Of a stretch of 64,000 nucleotides of DNA, positions 32,822 through 42,023 are shown piece after piece; the first letter of the stretch is position 1; every line of letters starts with the position of its first letter. This DNA is from an uncultured Eubacterium sp. GTDB lineage: Bacteria; Bacillota; Clostridia; Lachnospirales; Lachnospiraceae. The DNA is taken from assembly GCA_910578975.1 (NCBI GenBank), contig CAJTRZ010000002.1:186001-250000 (forward strand), given 5' to 3'. Under the pieces are notes generated by a model. The model did no database searches, was not told the DNA's origin, and saw only the letters and a list, made by a program, of their open reading frames with translations. Made by a program: the position numbers and the translations under genes.

Positions 32822-34972
32822 TTACAATACGCCTCTTTTGAAATGTCCTCTTGTAGAATCTGTATTATCTATTGTCTTTTGATTATGAATGAACACATTG
32901 ATATACTGTTCCAGACTCTCCTTTACCTGATTTTCAGTTTCAAAAGTATAATTTAGTCTGATACTTCCTGGATTCAGAGATTTAATCTCTGCTCCATACC
33001 CCAGTAAAGATAGTGGTTTACAATTATACATAATATTATAACAATATTGACAGATACACTTAGTGGCGAACTTATTATTTAATCTGTCTCTAATTTCATA
33101 TGTGGTGTTCTTACTATCACATTGTTTACATGTTTTCAAACCACATCCAGCTGAAATCATTACAGGCATATATCCAAATGCAATAAATTCCTCTTTTTCA
33201 CATCCTCTGTCTTTTAATTCCCTGTAATTTAATTCTAAAGGTACCGTTGAAACAATCTCTTCACTCAGATAATAATCTTTCGCAATAGTATTATATGTAT
33301 AAACATTATAGTCAAAAACATAATTATTTTCCAGACCATTCTTATCTAAATAATAGTATTGTTCTATATTACGGATTAAAAACCCGTCAAATTTAAACAA
33401 GTCATCTCCAAATTTTATATGAAATATCTTTTTATCCTTCTCTCGAAACATATATGGCATAGCAAGAAATACTTCTTTATTTGCTTCGTGTATTTTTTTT
33501 ATCAGTTTTGAAACTTCTTTTTCGTGGAACGCATATTCCTCAATATATATTCTATTTACATACTTATTTTTCAATACAGAATCCAATTGTTTAAAATCTG
33601 ATATTAAAACATTAATACTAAGGCTGTCATTATGATATCTTACTTTTGTGATTTTTTTTTGTTCTACTTTTTTTCTTCTATCAATAAATAAAATACAATT
33701 TTGTACTTTCTCTATAAAATCTCTTCTTAACTGATTTAAATATCCAACCTGAACGAAAATACCATCCGATAACCGAATGTCTATACTGTGAATTTCAAAA
33801 TTTGTATTACCCAATTTTGATAACTGTTTTAATACAATGTCCTCCGTAATTGGTCTGTTCTCAGCAATAAGCGGTCTTTCTCCCTGTAAAACAACTTTTT
33901 CTCCATTTATCTGAGTACTCAACTCTATAGGAGTATTTTTTTCAATTACAACTGTAATATCTAACGGATATCTCTTTCTCTTACTAACATATTTTTCTTT
34001 TAAAGACTTAACAAACTCTGTGTTTTCTCTTCGAAATACCGGCTTTTTTAAAGAAATCATTTCTGAACCATTATTTTTATAATAATAACTTTCACTAAAA
34101 CCATTTCTGTTAAATAAATCTGACAATAGTCTTATATCTTTTTCATCAACATTATATCTCTCTCTATCATCTAAATATTTGTCAATATATTTCCTATATA
34201 TGCTTACTACTCCCGCCACATATTCAGGCTTTTTCATTCTTCCTTCTATTTTTAATGAATATACACCGGCTTCTATAATATCCGGTAAAATTCTTAATGT
34301 GCAAATATCTTTAGGACTTAATACATATTTATTATTCCCACTATTTATTAATTCTCCATTTTTAATAATATCATATTCCATTCTGCATGGCTGGGCACAC
34401 TGTCCCCGATTGCCACTTCTGCCACCAATATAACTGCTCATAAAGCACTGGCCAGAATAACAATAGCATAATGCACCATGAACAAAGCTTTCAATTTCTA
34501 TTTCCGAGGAATCACGAATCATCTTAATTTCATTAATAGACAGTTCTCTCGGTGTCACGATTCTTGTTACTCCTAATTTTTCTAACTCTTTCACAGTTAA
34601 TTTTCCGGTAATCGTCATTTGTGTGCTGGCATGGATATGTAATCCCGGAAAATTTTCTTTTATAAACAATAAAACACCCATATCCTGTACAATAACTGCA
34701 TCCAGACCGTATTCATATAAAGGCAACAGGTAATTAAATAGCTGTTCTTCTATTTCTTTTTCTTTAATAAGTGTATTAATTGTCAAATATATCTTTTTGC
34801 CAAATAAATGTGCATAATCAATAACTGAATATAATTCATCCAAAGTAAGGTTCTGAGCATTCGCTCTGGCACCAAATAAATTACCACCGGTATAAACAGC
34901 ATCTGCTCCTGCATTTAACGCTGCAATCACACTATCATAACTTCCACCAGGTGCTAGTAACTCTATCAACAT
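32822..34972 (-). CDS. U32 peptidase-family protein with DUF3656 (RlhA-like rRNA hydroxylation)
   Basis: A 716-residue protein that starts with the U32 barrel (LLAPGGSYDSVIAALNAGADAVYTGG, split) and carries the Fe-S cysteine motif around FVHGALCYCYSGQC and GNRGQCAQPCRMEY, then a long C-terminal DUF3656-type region with more cysteines (CGLKTCKQCDSKN, CICQYCYN). In E. coli the family member RlhA makes 5-hydroxycytidine 2501 in 23S rRNA with prephenate-linked chemistry. Despite the name, peptidase activity is unlikely. It lies between zapA and the SEDS gene in one direction, 17 bp before the latter. Confidence 0.88.
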   Translation of the reverse strand: MLIELLAPGGSYDSVIAALNAGADAVYTGGNLFGARANAQNLTLDELYSVIDYAHLFGKKIYLTINTLIKEKEIEEQLFNYLLPLYEYGLDAVIVQDMGVLLFIKENFPGLHIHASTQMTITGKLTVKELEKLGVTRIVTPRELSINEIKMIRDSSEIEIESFVHGALCYCYSGQCFMSSYIGGRSGNRGQCAQPCRMEYDIIKNGELINSGNNKYVLSPKDICTLRILPDIIEAGVYSLKIEGRMKKPEYVAGVVSIYRKYIDKYLDDRERYNVDEKDIRLLSDLFNRNGFSESYYYKNNGSEMISLKKPVFRRENTEFVKSLKEKYVSKRKRYPLDITVVIEKNTPIELSTQINGEKVVLQGERPLIAENRPITEDIVLKQLSKLGNTNFEIHSIDIRLSDGIFVQVGYLNQLRRDFIEKVQNCILFIDRRKKVEQKKITKVRYHNDSLSINVLISDFKQLDSVLKNKYVNRIYIEEYAFHEKEVSKLIKKIHEANKEVFLAMPYMFREKDKKIFHIKFGDDLFKFDGFLIRNIEQYYYLDKNGLENNYVFDYNVYTYNTIAKDYYLSEEIVSTVPLELNYRELKDRGCEKEEFIAFGYMPVMISAGCGLKTCKQCDSKNTTYEIRDRLNNKFATKCICQYCYNIMYNCKPLSLLGYGAEIKSLNPGSIRLNYTFETENQVKESLEQYINVFIHNQKTIDNTDSTRGHFKRGVL

Positions 34973-34992
34973 GATATTCCTCCTAATGCCTT

Positions 34993-35037
34993 AAAGTAAT
35001 AAACGACCAGGCCGAAGCCTGATCGTCTGAATTACTT
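34993..35037 (-). terminator. Terminator-like hairpin after zapA with a UUCG loop
   Basis: On the minus strand CGATCAGGC pairs with GCCTGGTCG around the stable tetraloop TTCG (35004-35025), extended by an outer AAGTAAT/ATTACTT pairing and followed by TTTATTACTTT. Confidence 0.75.
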
Positions 35038-35430
35038 TTTAAGTTCTGTTTGAAGCTTAATGATTTCTTTTTCAAGATTTTTAATCTTTTCTAAGGCTTC
35101 ATTTAACTCTTTTGATGCTGTTTCTGCTTTAGAATCAGAAACAATCAACTCATGTTTCAAATCATATACTTCTTTTTCTTTTAACTCTAAATCCCCTTCA
35201 AGCAAATCTGCCTGTTTTTTTGCTTTAAAATAGTCATTTGCAATATTAATTTCAAGAAGTATCCGCTGCATATCCATGTTCTGCATACGGTAACTTTCAT
35301 TTTGTTTAAAATCTAAAATCATATTATTGATGTATGTAGCAACCTTTTGTAAATAAGCCTCACTTTCAAATCCACCAATATTATAGATTTTTCCATCGAT
35401 TATAACATCGATATAGTTCTTTGATGACAT
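35032..35430 (-). CDS. zapA: Cell division protein ZapA
   Basis: 132 residues from ATG 35430, which follows AAGGAG by seven bases. The N-terminal ZapA fold (NYIDVIIDGKIYNIGGFESE, split around residue 20) is followed by helices EINIANDYFKAKK and a C-terminal coiled coil of about 70 residues (ELKEKEVYDLKHEL, KIKNLEKEIIKLQTE). ZapA cross-links FtsZ filaments at the division site. Being upstream of the SEDS/PBP pair suggests a cell-envelope cluster, but a terminator lies between zapA and the U32 gene. Confidence 0.9.
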   Translation of the reverse strand: MSSKNYIDVIIDGKIYNIGGFESEAYLQKVATYINNMILDFKQNESYRMQNMDMQRILLEINIANDYFKAKKQADLLEGDLELKEKEVYDLKHELIVSDSKAETASKELNEALEKIKNLEKEIIKLQTELKK

Positions 35431-35502
35431 AACTATCTCCTTGTACGTAAAATCATTCAATATAATATCACAAATCCTTTAAAATTAAAAGAAGAAAATA
35501 TA

Positions 35503-36648
35503 TTATTTTACTTTAACTTTCTTTGGAGCTGACCAAACTGTATAGCCTGCCTTTGTTTTTACACGAACTCTTACATATACAGTCTTCTTTGATTTAATCT
35601 TCTTTCCTTTTAATACAGTAGAAGGTTTCTTTGACTTAACTGTCTTCTTTCCTACAAAAGTTTTCTTTGGTGCATACTGGAATTCATATGATTTTGCACC
35701 TTTTACTTTCTTTGTAGAAACGCTGATTTTGTTCTTTCCTGCTTTTGCTTTTTTAAGCTTAGATGTAGCAACTTTATCACCTGCAACAACCTTAAAGTCT
35801 TTTACTTCAACAGTACCCTTCATGTCATTTTCATCAGGGAAACTATAAAGGAATGCTCCCATAGCAATCATAATACCACATGTATTCTGCTTATAAGCAA
35901 TATTATCACCATCAACTGTGAATTTTACTGTAACATTAACATAATCGTCATTTCTGCTGTCAAGCGCGATAACACTGTATTTTGTCTTAGTAGCATCTGC
36001 TTTTGTAGTAGTTACAACATTCTGTCCTTTGTATGTAGCAGTAACTTTTGTTCCTTTAATTCCAGGATCACCATCTTTTTTATGATTTCTGTATGCTTTT
36101 ACATGAACATGCTTAATATAATTGTATTTTCCTGTTCCAACATTATATCCTGTACCATCAGCACGTTCTTTAGATTCCATAATTTCATTCTTAAGTGTGC
36201 TCTTAATCTTGAATGTAGCTGTGTATGTACGACCTTTTTCAATCTTTAAGATTTTCTTTGCTGTAACACCCCATGGGTTATTTCCTACACATCCCCAGAT
36301 TGGATTTCCTTTGGCATCCTTTTTTCCTGTAGGTGCCCAGTTTGCACTCCAGCCTGTACTTGTAACGTCCATTAAGAAACTACTTGGTGTCTGTGAAGTA
36401 ATTTTTGCATTTTCACCATAACTCTTCTTTGTATCAGCAGTATTCATATACTTCTGACCATCTTTCTTTAATGCATCTTCCCATTCACCTTTATCCTCTC
36501 TTGTATGAATGGAGAATCCCTGCCATTTCACACCGTTGGATATATCTGTACCTTTTTTCACAGCGGCAGGTACTGCACCGACTAAGCCAACTACCATTGT
36601 TAATGTCATTACTGTAGCTGCAACTTTTTTGAATAAATTCTTTCTCAT
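35503..36648 (-). CDS. Secreted protein with carbohydrate-binding-like domain and Lys-rich FN3-like tail
   Basis: A 381-residue secreted protein with a signal peptide (NLFKKVAATVMTLTMVVGLVGAVPA). Residues ~30-300 look like a beta-sandwich of the carbohydrate-binding-module type (YTATFKIKSTL, CGIMIAMGAFLYSFPDEND, GTVEVKDFKVVAG). The last ~85 residues are a lysine-rich FN3-like domain (KGAKSYEFQYAPKKTFVGKK), ending in KKVKVK. The same tail type ends the secreted protein at 53494-56169. I do not recognise a catalytic motif. GGAGGAAG precedes the ATG, 46 bp after ruvB. Confidence 0.75.
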   Translation of the reverse strand: MRKNLFKKVAATVMTLTMVVGLVGAVPAAVKKGTDISNGVKWQGFSIHTREDKGEWEDALKKDGQKYMNTADTKKSYGENAKITSQTPSSFLMDVTSTGWSANWAPTGKKDAKGNPIWGCVGNNPWGVTAKKILKIEKGRTYTATFKIKSTLKNEIMESKERADGTGYNVGTGKYNYIKHVHVKAYRNHKKDGDPGIKGTKVTATYKGQNVVTTTKADATKTKYSVIALDSRNDDYVNVTVKFTVDGDNIAYKQNTCGIMIAMGAFLYSFPDENDMKGTVEVKDFKVVAGDKVATSKLKKAKAGKNKISVSTKKVKGAKSYEFQYAPKKTFVGKKTVKSKKPSTVLKGKKIKSKKTVYVRVRVKTKAGYTVWSAPKKVKVK

Positions 36649-36694
36649 TTTATCCTTCCTCCTAAAAATTTTTCATAATAATAGAATAACATTT

Positions 36695-37693
36695 TTAGAT
36701 ATTATTTTCAATACCAATATGTGTATAAGCGAGGTCTGTAACGATTCTTCCCCGAGGGGTTCTCTGAATCAAACCATTCTGAATTAAATAAGGTTCATAC
36801 ACATCTTCTAACGTACCTGAATCCTCACCTAACGCAGCAGCCAGCGTATCCAGACCCACCGGTCCTCCGGAAAACTTATATATAATTGTTTCCAGTATAC
36901 TTCTATCACCTTTATCTAATCCTAATTTGTCCACTTCCAACATATCTAACGCCATATTTGCCACATCATACGTAATAATTCCATCATACTTTACCTGTGC
37001 AAAATCACGGACTCTTTTTAACAGTCTGTTTGCAAGTCTTGGCGTTCCTCTGGAACGTCTTGCCATCTCAACCGCTCCATTTTCTTCAATCTCTACTCCC
37101 AATAATGATGCTGAGCGGGTTATAATTTTCTTCAATTCATCTACCGAATAAAATTCCAACTTATTGATTACTCCAAAACGGTCTCTTAACGGTGCTGTAA
37201 GAAGTCCTGCTCTAGTTGTCGCTCCAACCAAAGTGAATTTCGGCAGGTCCAATCTAATGGAACGGGCTCCCTGTCCTTTTCCTATCATAATGTCTATAGA
37301 ATAATCCTCCATTGCAGGATAAAGAACTTCTTCTACCTGCCTGTTCAATCTATGTATTTCATCAATAAATAAAATATCATTTTCTGAAAGATTATTCAGT
37401 ATTGCTGCCATCTCTCCCGGTTTTTCTATTGCCGGTCCCGATGTAACTTTTATATTGACTCCCATCTCATTTGCAATAATAGATGCCAGTGTCGTCTTCC
37501 CTAATCCCGGAGGTCCATAAAAAAGTACATGATCTAACGGTTCATTTCTGGACTTTGCTGCCTCAATAAATATTTTCAGATTTGTTTTCGCTTTTTTCTG
37601 TCCCACATACTGTTCTAAAGTTTCAGGACGCAGGCCTTTTTCAATCACAACATCCTCTGATGCCATTTCCGTTTGAATAATTCTCTTGCTCAT
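36695..37693 (-). CDS. ruvB: Holliday junction branch-migration helicase RuvB
   Basis: A 332-residue AAA+ motor of branch migration at Holliday junctions. Walker A YGPPGLGKTTLAS, Walker B DILFIDEIHRLNR, sensor 1 LVGATTRAG, the arginine-finger region APLRDRFGV and the C-terminal winged helix (YEPYLIQNGLIQRTPRGRI) are all present. It follows ruvA by 51 bp, and recU, the likely resolvase partner, is encoded elsewhere in the window. Confidence 0.98.
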   Translation of the reverse strand: MSKRIIQTEMASEDVVIEKGLRPETLEQYVGQKKAKTNLKIFIEAAKSRNEPLDHVLFYGPPGLGKTTLASIIANEMGVNIKVTSGPAIEKPGEMAAILNNLSENDILFIDEIHRLNRQVEEVLYPAMEDYSIDIMIGKGQGARSIRLDLPKFTLVGATTRAGLLTAPLRDRFGVINKLEFYSVDELKKIITRSASLLGVEIEENGAVEMARRSRGTPRLANRLLKRVRDFAQVKYDGIITYDVANMALDMLEVDKLGLDKGDRSILETIIYKFSGGPVGLDTLAAALGEDSGTLEDVYEPYLIQNGLIQRTPRGRIVTDLAYTHIGIENNI

Positions 37694-37744
37694 ATCTGTT
37701 CCTCTATTTTTATCACTCTTATTATTACTGTCTCTTCATAACAA

Positions 37745-38335
37745 CTACATAATATTTTTTAAAGCAGCTTTCAATAACATTTCCACATCCATTTTCTCTG
37801 AAATATCCACTTTCTTTACTGCATTAAATGCATCTGTTCTGGAATATCCAAGAGCCAGTAATGCTTCAATAGCATCTGACTGTACCGTAGAAACTGTAGC
37901 AATTTTCTCTGCTCCCTGAACAGAAATCATATCCTGAATATCAATTTTATCTTTTAGTTCAATAATGATACGCTGTGCGGTCTTTACACCGATCCCCTGT
38001 GCTTTTGAGATAGCCTTGGCATCTCCTGAAATAATCGCCATCTGGAGGGAATCACCAGGACATGCAGAAATGATCGCCAGTCCTCCCTTTGGACCAACAC
38101 CACTGACTCCAATAAGTTTTTTAAATAAATCTAATTCATCCTTTGTCAGAAAACCGTATAACTGCATCGCATCTTCTCTGACACTAAAATATGTATAAAT
38201 CTTTAATTTTTCACCCACACCAATCATTTCCAATGATGCATTCGGCATAAAAATATTATATCCTGTTTCATTGTGTTCCAATACAACCCTGTCGCTCTCA
38301 ACGGAATCGACCACACCAATAATATATGAAATCAT
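37745..38335 (-). CDS. ruvA: Holliday junction-binding protein RuvA
   Basis: A 196-residue protein that clamps four-way junctions and loads RuvB. An N-terminal OB domain (GVVDSVESDRVVLEHNETGY, split) is followed by helix-hairpin-helix motifs (LIGVSGVGPKGGLAII and AQGIGVKTAQRIIIELK) and the C-terminal RuvB-binding domain (EALLALGYSRTDAFNAV). Its ATG overlaps the stop of the Gx transporter gene (ATGA), so it belongs to the NusG_II-Gx-ruvA-ruvB run. Confidence 0.98.
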   Translation of the reverse strand: MISYIIGVVDSVESDRVVLEHNETGYNIFMPNASLEMIGVGEKLKIYTYFSVREDAMQLYGFLTKDELDLFKKLIGVSGVGPKGGLAIISACPGDSLQMAIISGDAKAISKAQGIGVKTAQRIIIELKDKIDIQDMISVQGAEKIATVSTVQSDAIEALLALGYSRTDAFNAVKKVDISEKMDVEMLLKAALKNIM

Positions 38336-38841
38336 CTTATATCTCTCCCAATTTCTTTAAAAATATACTTGTGCACTCTATTGTAAACAAATAAACCTAA
38401 TATTCCAATCAACATTCCCGTTATTATTCCTGAGAACATCAGAACCGGAACATAAGCCAATATACTATATGTTTCCACTACCATGCCCGCAACAATCATC
38501 TGACCTATATTGTGGAATACACCTCCTAATATTGCTACGGTAACTATAGACAAATTTATTTTTTTTGCTCCAACCATGATGATATAACTAAATCCTGCTC
38601 CAGCCAGACTGTATACAATGGCAAACATATTGCCAAACATAAAGCCAACCAGCAAAATCCGTACTACATTAATAATCAGAGCCTCTCTGTCACCTAATAA
38701 ATATAAAGCCAGTACAATCGAAAAATTTGCGAGACCTAATTTTACTCCTGGAATACCAACGACCGGAATAAAGGTTTCAATATAACTTAATATAACAGCA
38801 AATGCTGTAAATAGTGACGTGACTGCTATTTTCTTACTCAT
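38332..38841 (-). CDS. Gx transporter-family membrane protein (Hpre_diP_synt_I)
   Basis: A 169-residue integral membrane protein with five to six helices. GVKLGLANFSIVLALYLLG and GNMFAIVYSLAGAGFSY match the family once named heptaprenyl diphosphate synthase component I, now usually described as a Gx or ECF-like small transporter. The start overlaps the NusG_II gene by eight bases, and the end overlaps ruvA by four. In Firmicutes this pair occurs near Rnf and ApbE, as here, which points to a membrane flavin or quinone function, but the substrate is unknown. Confidence 0.8.
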   Translation of the reverse strand: MSKKIAVTSLFTAFAVILSYIETFIPVVGIPGVKLGLANFSIVLALYLLGDREALIINVVRILLVGFMFGNMFAIVYSLAGAGFSYIIMVGAKKINLSIVTVAILGGVFHNIGQMIVAGMVVETYSILAYVPVLMFSGIITGMLIGILGLFVYNRVHKYIFKEIGRDIR

Positions 38842-39193
38842 CGTTTTCCCTCTCTTCTGCTGATATTTTCACAACAACTTTATGAGGTAGACAAATAATA
38901 CTTTCGCCGCTTTTAGAGATTTTCCCCTGCTTCACGCATAATTTATCGGGACAATCCGCTTTGTCCATATAAACTGTTCCCTTCTTTATAATAATACGAT
39001 TAAAATTATTGTCTATTTTAATATCATATGCTCCATTTTTATTTAATGAATATGTTTCAATAAGGGTATCTCCTTTGTATATCTGGACATATCGTGCTTC
39101 TTTATAACTCATGAGAAAAAAAACAAAATATGTTCCCAAAACTGCGAGCAATAAAATCGCAATTATTACGATATCCTTTTTATATTTTTTCAT
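38834..39193 (-). CDS. NusG domain II (NusG_II) membrane-anchored protein
   Basis: 119 residues from ATG 39193, whose ribosome site AAAAGGAG is 13 bases away, a little long; an upstream non-ATG start cannot be excluded. One N-terminal membrane helix (DIVIIAILLLAVLGTYFVFF, near the limit of the hydrophobic segment) is followed by a beta-rich NusG_II domain (VQIYKGDTLIETYSL, DCPDKLCVKQGKISKSGESIICLPHKVVVKI). It has two cysteines in the conserved DCPDKLC motif. It faces apbE across a divergent promoter region, and its partner gene is the Gx transporter. Confidence 0.78.
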   Translation of the reverse strand: MKKYKKDIVIIAILLLAVLGTYFVFFLMSYKEARYVQIYKGDTLIETYSLNKNGAYDIKIDNNFNRIIIKKGTVYMDKADCPDKLCVKQGKISKSGESIICLPHKVVVKISAEERENDE

Positions 39194-39288
39194 AGTTTTT
39201 ATTTTGCTCCTTTTCAGTACAAAAACAGAACGAATGTTTACCCTCTTCATATCATAGCATATAAATTTTTATCTTACAAATCTTTTAT

Positions 39289-39316
39289 TTGAATAAATAT
39301 ATTTCTATGTTATATT
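39289..39316 (+). promoter_or_regulatory. Candidate promoter of apbE
   Basis: -35 TTGAAT (39289-39294) and -10 TATATT (39311-39316), spaced by 16 bases, with AAGGAG closer to the start. The region is very AT-rich. Confidence 0.4.
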
Positions 39317-39341
39317 AATATTTAATTTAAGGAGAATTTCA

Positions 39342-40397
39342 ATGAGATACAAAATCATTTATTATTTATTTATTTTTATGCTAATAATAACCCAATTTTC
39401 CGGATGTGTCACAGAATCAAAACTCAATGAGCCAAGAACTTATACACATTTTTGTTTTGATACCGTATGTACAATAACAATCTATTCAAGCAAACAAAAA
39501 GATGAAGCAAAAACTATTGATGCCTGTTTTAATTTGTGTGATCAATTCGAAAATTTATTTGACAAACATAATACGGACAGTGATATATACAAAATCAACT
39601 CCAACACTCTGAATGGAACAAGAACCAAAAAAACTGCATCAAACAATATTAAAGTATCCCCTGAAACGCTTGAACTTATTAAACAAACTAAATACTATTC
39701 CAAACTTTCAAAAGGTGCATTTGATATTACCATATCCCCTATCGTTGATTTATGGGATATCAATAATAATCCTCATATTCCAGAAAAAAAAGAAATCCTT
39801 AAAACTTTAAAATATGTTGATTACAAAGATATTACTATCAAGGATAATACTATCAAGCTTTCACATAAAAATCAGGCATTGGACTTAGGTGGTATTGCAA
39901 AGGGATATGCAGTCGACCAAATAAAAAAATTGTTACTGGCAAATAAAATAACTTCTGCTGTCATTAACTTTGGAGGCAATATCCTGACTATCGGCAGTAA
40001 TAACGGAAAAGATTTTAATATTGGTATCATAAAGCCATTTGGGGAAAATGCCAACGATTATTCTGCCAAGCTAAAAATTAAAGATATGTCTGTAGTTACT
40101 TCTGGAATTTATGAAAGATATTTTAAAAAGGATAACAAAATTTATCATCATATATTAAATCCTAAAACAGGATATCCGGTAGAAAACAATCTGTATTCTG
40201 TGACTATAATTTCAAAAAACTCTATTGATGGCGACGCACTAAGTACTTCTGCTTTTGTTATAGGACTATCAAAAGGATTATCTCTAATAAACAGTTTAGA
40301 CAACACCTATGCAGTTTTTATTACAAAAGACTATAAACTTCATTTATCTGATGGATTAAATATTGATTCGGATAATGTCATCACTATTGCAAAATAG
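39342..40397 (+). CDS. apbE: FAD:protein FMN transferase (lipoprotein)
   Basis: A 351-residue lipoprotein with lipobox FSGC (cysteine at about residue 22) on the outer side of the membrane. It moves FMN from FAD to a threonine of target proteins. Family motifs are CFDTVCTITIY, GAFDITISPIVDLW, LDLGGIAKGYAVDQI, AVINFGGNILTIGSNNGK (split), HHILNPKTGYPV and SIDGDALSTSAFVIG with the metal-binding aspartate. Likely substrates are RnfG and RnfD of the complex encoded just beyond the GerA gene; both carry intact acceptor motifs. It is one of the few plus-strand genes and has its own candidate promoter. Confidence 0.95.
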   Translation: MRYKIIYYLFIFMLIITQFSGCVTESKLNEPRTYTHFCFDTVCTITIYSSKQKDEAKTIDACFNLCDQFENLFDKHNTDSDIYKINSNTLNGTRTKKTASNNIKVSPETLELIKQTKYYSKLSKGAFDITISPIVDLWDINNNPHIPEKKEILKTLKYVDYKDITIKDNTIKLSHKNQALDLGGIAKGYAVDQIKKLLLANKITSAVINFGGNILTIGSNNGKDFNIGIIKPFGENANDYSAKLKIKDMSVVTSGIYERYFKKDNKIYHHILNPKTGYPVENNLYSVTIISKNSIDGDALSTSAFVIGLSKGLSLINSLDNTYAVFITKDYKLHLSDGLNIDSDNVITIAK

Positions 40398-40452
40398 CAA
40401 TTTCATATACTCATCATCAACAGAATATTTGTTTTTATTTTCCGTGAATTTG

Positions 40453-40484
40453 ATTGTTTAACCCCAAGAGTGTGGTTAAACAAT
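40453..40484. repeat. 11-bp inverted repeat after apbE
   Basis: ATTGTTTAACC (40453-40463) and GGTTAAACAAT (40474-40484) are perfect inverted copies around a 10-base loop. There is no T-run after it, so it is not a standard terminator. Confidence 0.6.
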
Positions 40485-40493
40485 ATCCCCAAC

Positions 40494-40525
40494 AAAAAGG
40501 GACTTTTTAACAGCCCCTTTATTTT
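40494..40525. terminator. Bidirectional terminator between apbE and the gerA-type gene
   Basis: AAAGGG (40496-40501) pairs with CCCTTT (40515-40520); T-rich runs follow on both strands. Confidence 0.65.
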
Positions 40526-40531
40526 AATTAA

Positions 40532-41941
40532 TTATTTATTTTTTATAGATACTCTGAAAAATCTAAGCATAAACTTCTTCAAATCAAATGGATATAATGG
40601 ATATATATAACTTGTTCTTGCTATTGTTCTGTTTAATATAATTGCTAATACAGCTATTACAATTCCAATAATAAATCCCGTTAAATTAAATAACTGTGTG
40701 AGAACTAACAATATTAATCGTAAAAATTTAATGGAATATGCCAGTTCATAATTTTCATGGGTAAAGTTTGCAATCGCAACGACGGCCATATATAGCATCG
40801 TCTGTTGATTAAACCATCCCGTATTTACAGCAAATTCTCCAATAATAATTGCAGCTATCAAACTGAGTGGAGTATTCAGAGTACTTGGCGTATTGATGGC
40901 TGCTAATTTCAAGCCATCAATCGCCAGTTCTAATATCAATAACTGACAAAATATCGGAACATATTGTGGATCTGTTATTTTCGTGAAAAACAGCCAGTCA
41001 GGAACCATCTCCGGATTGTTTGCATAAAGCAAAAATAATGGTGTTAAAAGAAGTGATAACACAGTAATCGCTGTTCTGGCTAACCTTAAATAAGTTCCGG
41101 TAATCGGCGGAAAATAATAATCATCTGCTTCTTCTATCACATCAAAAATTGTTGTAGGGAGTAACATTGCCGCAGGTGAATTATCCACTAAAATACATAT
41201 TTGTCCCTCTAGAATTTCTGCCGCCACTGTGTCCGGACGTTCTGTATATCGAAACTTTGGAAATGGATTAAACCAATGTCCCTTGTGCAAACACTCTGAT
41301 AAACTTTCCTGATTCATTGGCAGGGCATCTGCATCAATTTTACTTAATTGTTCCTTGATATAATTCAACAATTTTTTATCAGCTCTTCCATTCATATAGC
41401 AGATAGCAATATCTGTTCTGGAAGTCTTCCCCACACGAACCACTTCACACATATATTCTGGATCCCTGATTCTTCGTCTAATTAATGCAGTATTCATTAA
41501 CAATGTTTCTACAAAACCGTCTCTCGAGCCTCTCAAAACCTTATATTTCTCTGGTTCTTCTACATTTCTCGCAGGATATTCTCTCACATCAACAAGCATT
41601 GCTTTATCATAGCCATCTACCATAAGACATACAACGCCAGATAACAGTGATGTCAATACATTATATTTGTCACTATATAAATCAATCTGAATATACGGAA
41701 TTTTATCATCTGCAAAATCTTCAACATTTTCCGGAAGTTCTTCCTCTTTCATATTGCAGAAAAATTCCTGAACCTTTTGAATCGTATCACTATTACAAAA
41801 TCCATTAATGTAATACATAACACATTGCCGGTTCTCTATTTTAAAACTTCTCTTTAATATATCAAAACTTTCATTAATATGAAGAATCTTGTCCAATTCT
41901 TTTTCATTATTTTTAAGATTTTTTGTTATAAAATTTTCCAT
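40532..41941 (-). CDS. GerA/SpoVAF-family spore germination protein
   Basis: A 469-residue protein with a large N-terminal hydrophilic domain (~280 residues) and four to five membrane helices at the C-terminus. The segments FVETLLMNTALIRRRIRDP, GQICILVDNSPAAMLLPTT and PFPKFRYTERPD mark it as the A-type subunit of GerA germinant receptors or as SpoVAF. There are no B and C receptor subunits next to it, which favours the stand-alone SpoVAF-like role in dipicolinate release. It is evidence that the organism belongs to a spore-forming line. It is read away from the rnf operon (upstream of it) and starts 82 bp after rnfB. Confidence 0.9.
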   Translation of the reverse strand: MENFITKNLKNNEKELDKILHINESFDILKRSFKIENRQCVMYYINGFCNSDTIQKVQEFFCNMKEEELPENVEDFADDKIPYIQIDLYSDKYNVLTSLLSGVVCLMVDGYDKAMLVDVREYPARNVEEPEKYKVLRGSRDGFVETLLMNTALIRRRIRDPEYMCEVVRVGKTSRTDIAICYMNGRADKKLLNYIKEQLSKIDADALPMNQESLSECLHKGHWFNPFPKFRYTERPDTVAAEILEGQICILVDNSPAAMLLPTTIFDVIEEADDYYFPPITGTYLRLARTAITVLSLLLTPLFLLYANNPEMVPDWLFFTKITDPQYVPIFCQLLILELAIDGLKLAAINTPSTLNTPLSLIAAIIIGEFAVNTGWFNQQTMLYMAVVAIANFTHENYELAYSIKFLRLILLVLTQLFNLTGFIIGIVIAVLAIILNRTIARTSYIYPLYPFDLKKFMLRFFRVSIKNK

Positions 41942-42023
41942 AAAAATACCTCACACTACTTTATAGTGTGAGGCATTACAATTAAAATATTCATATAAAT
42001 ACTCTAAATTTAACATTCTTAAA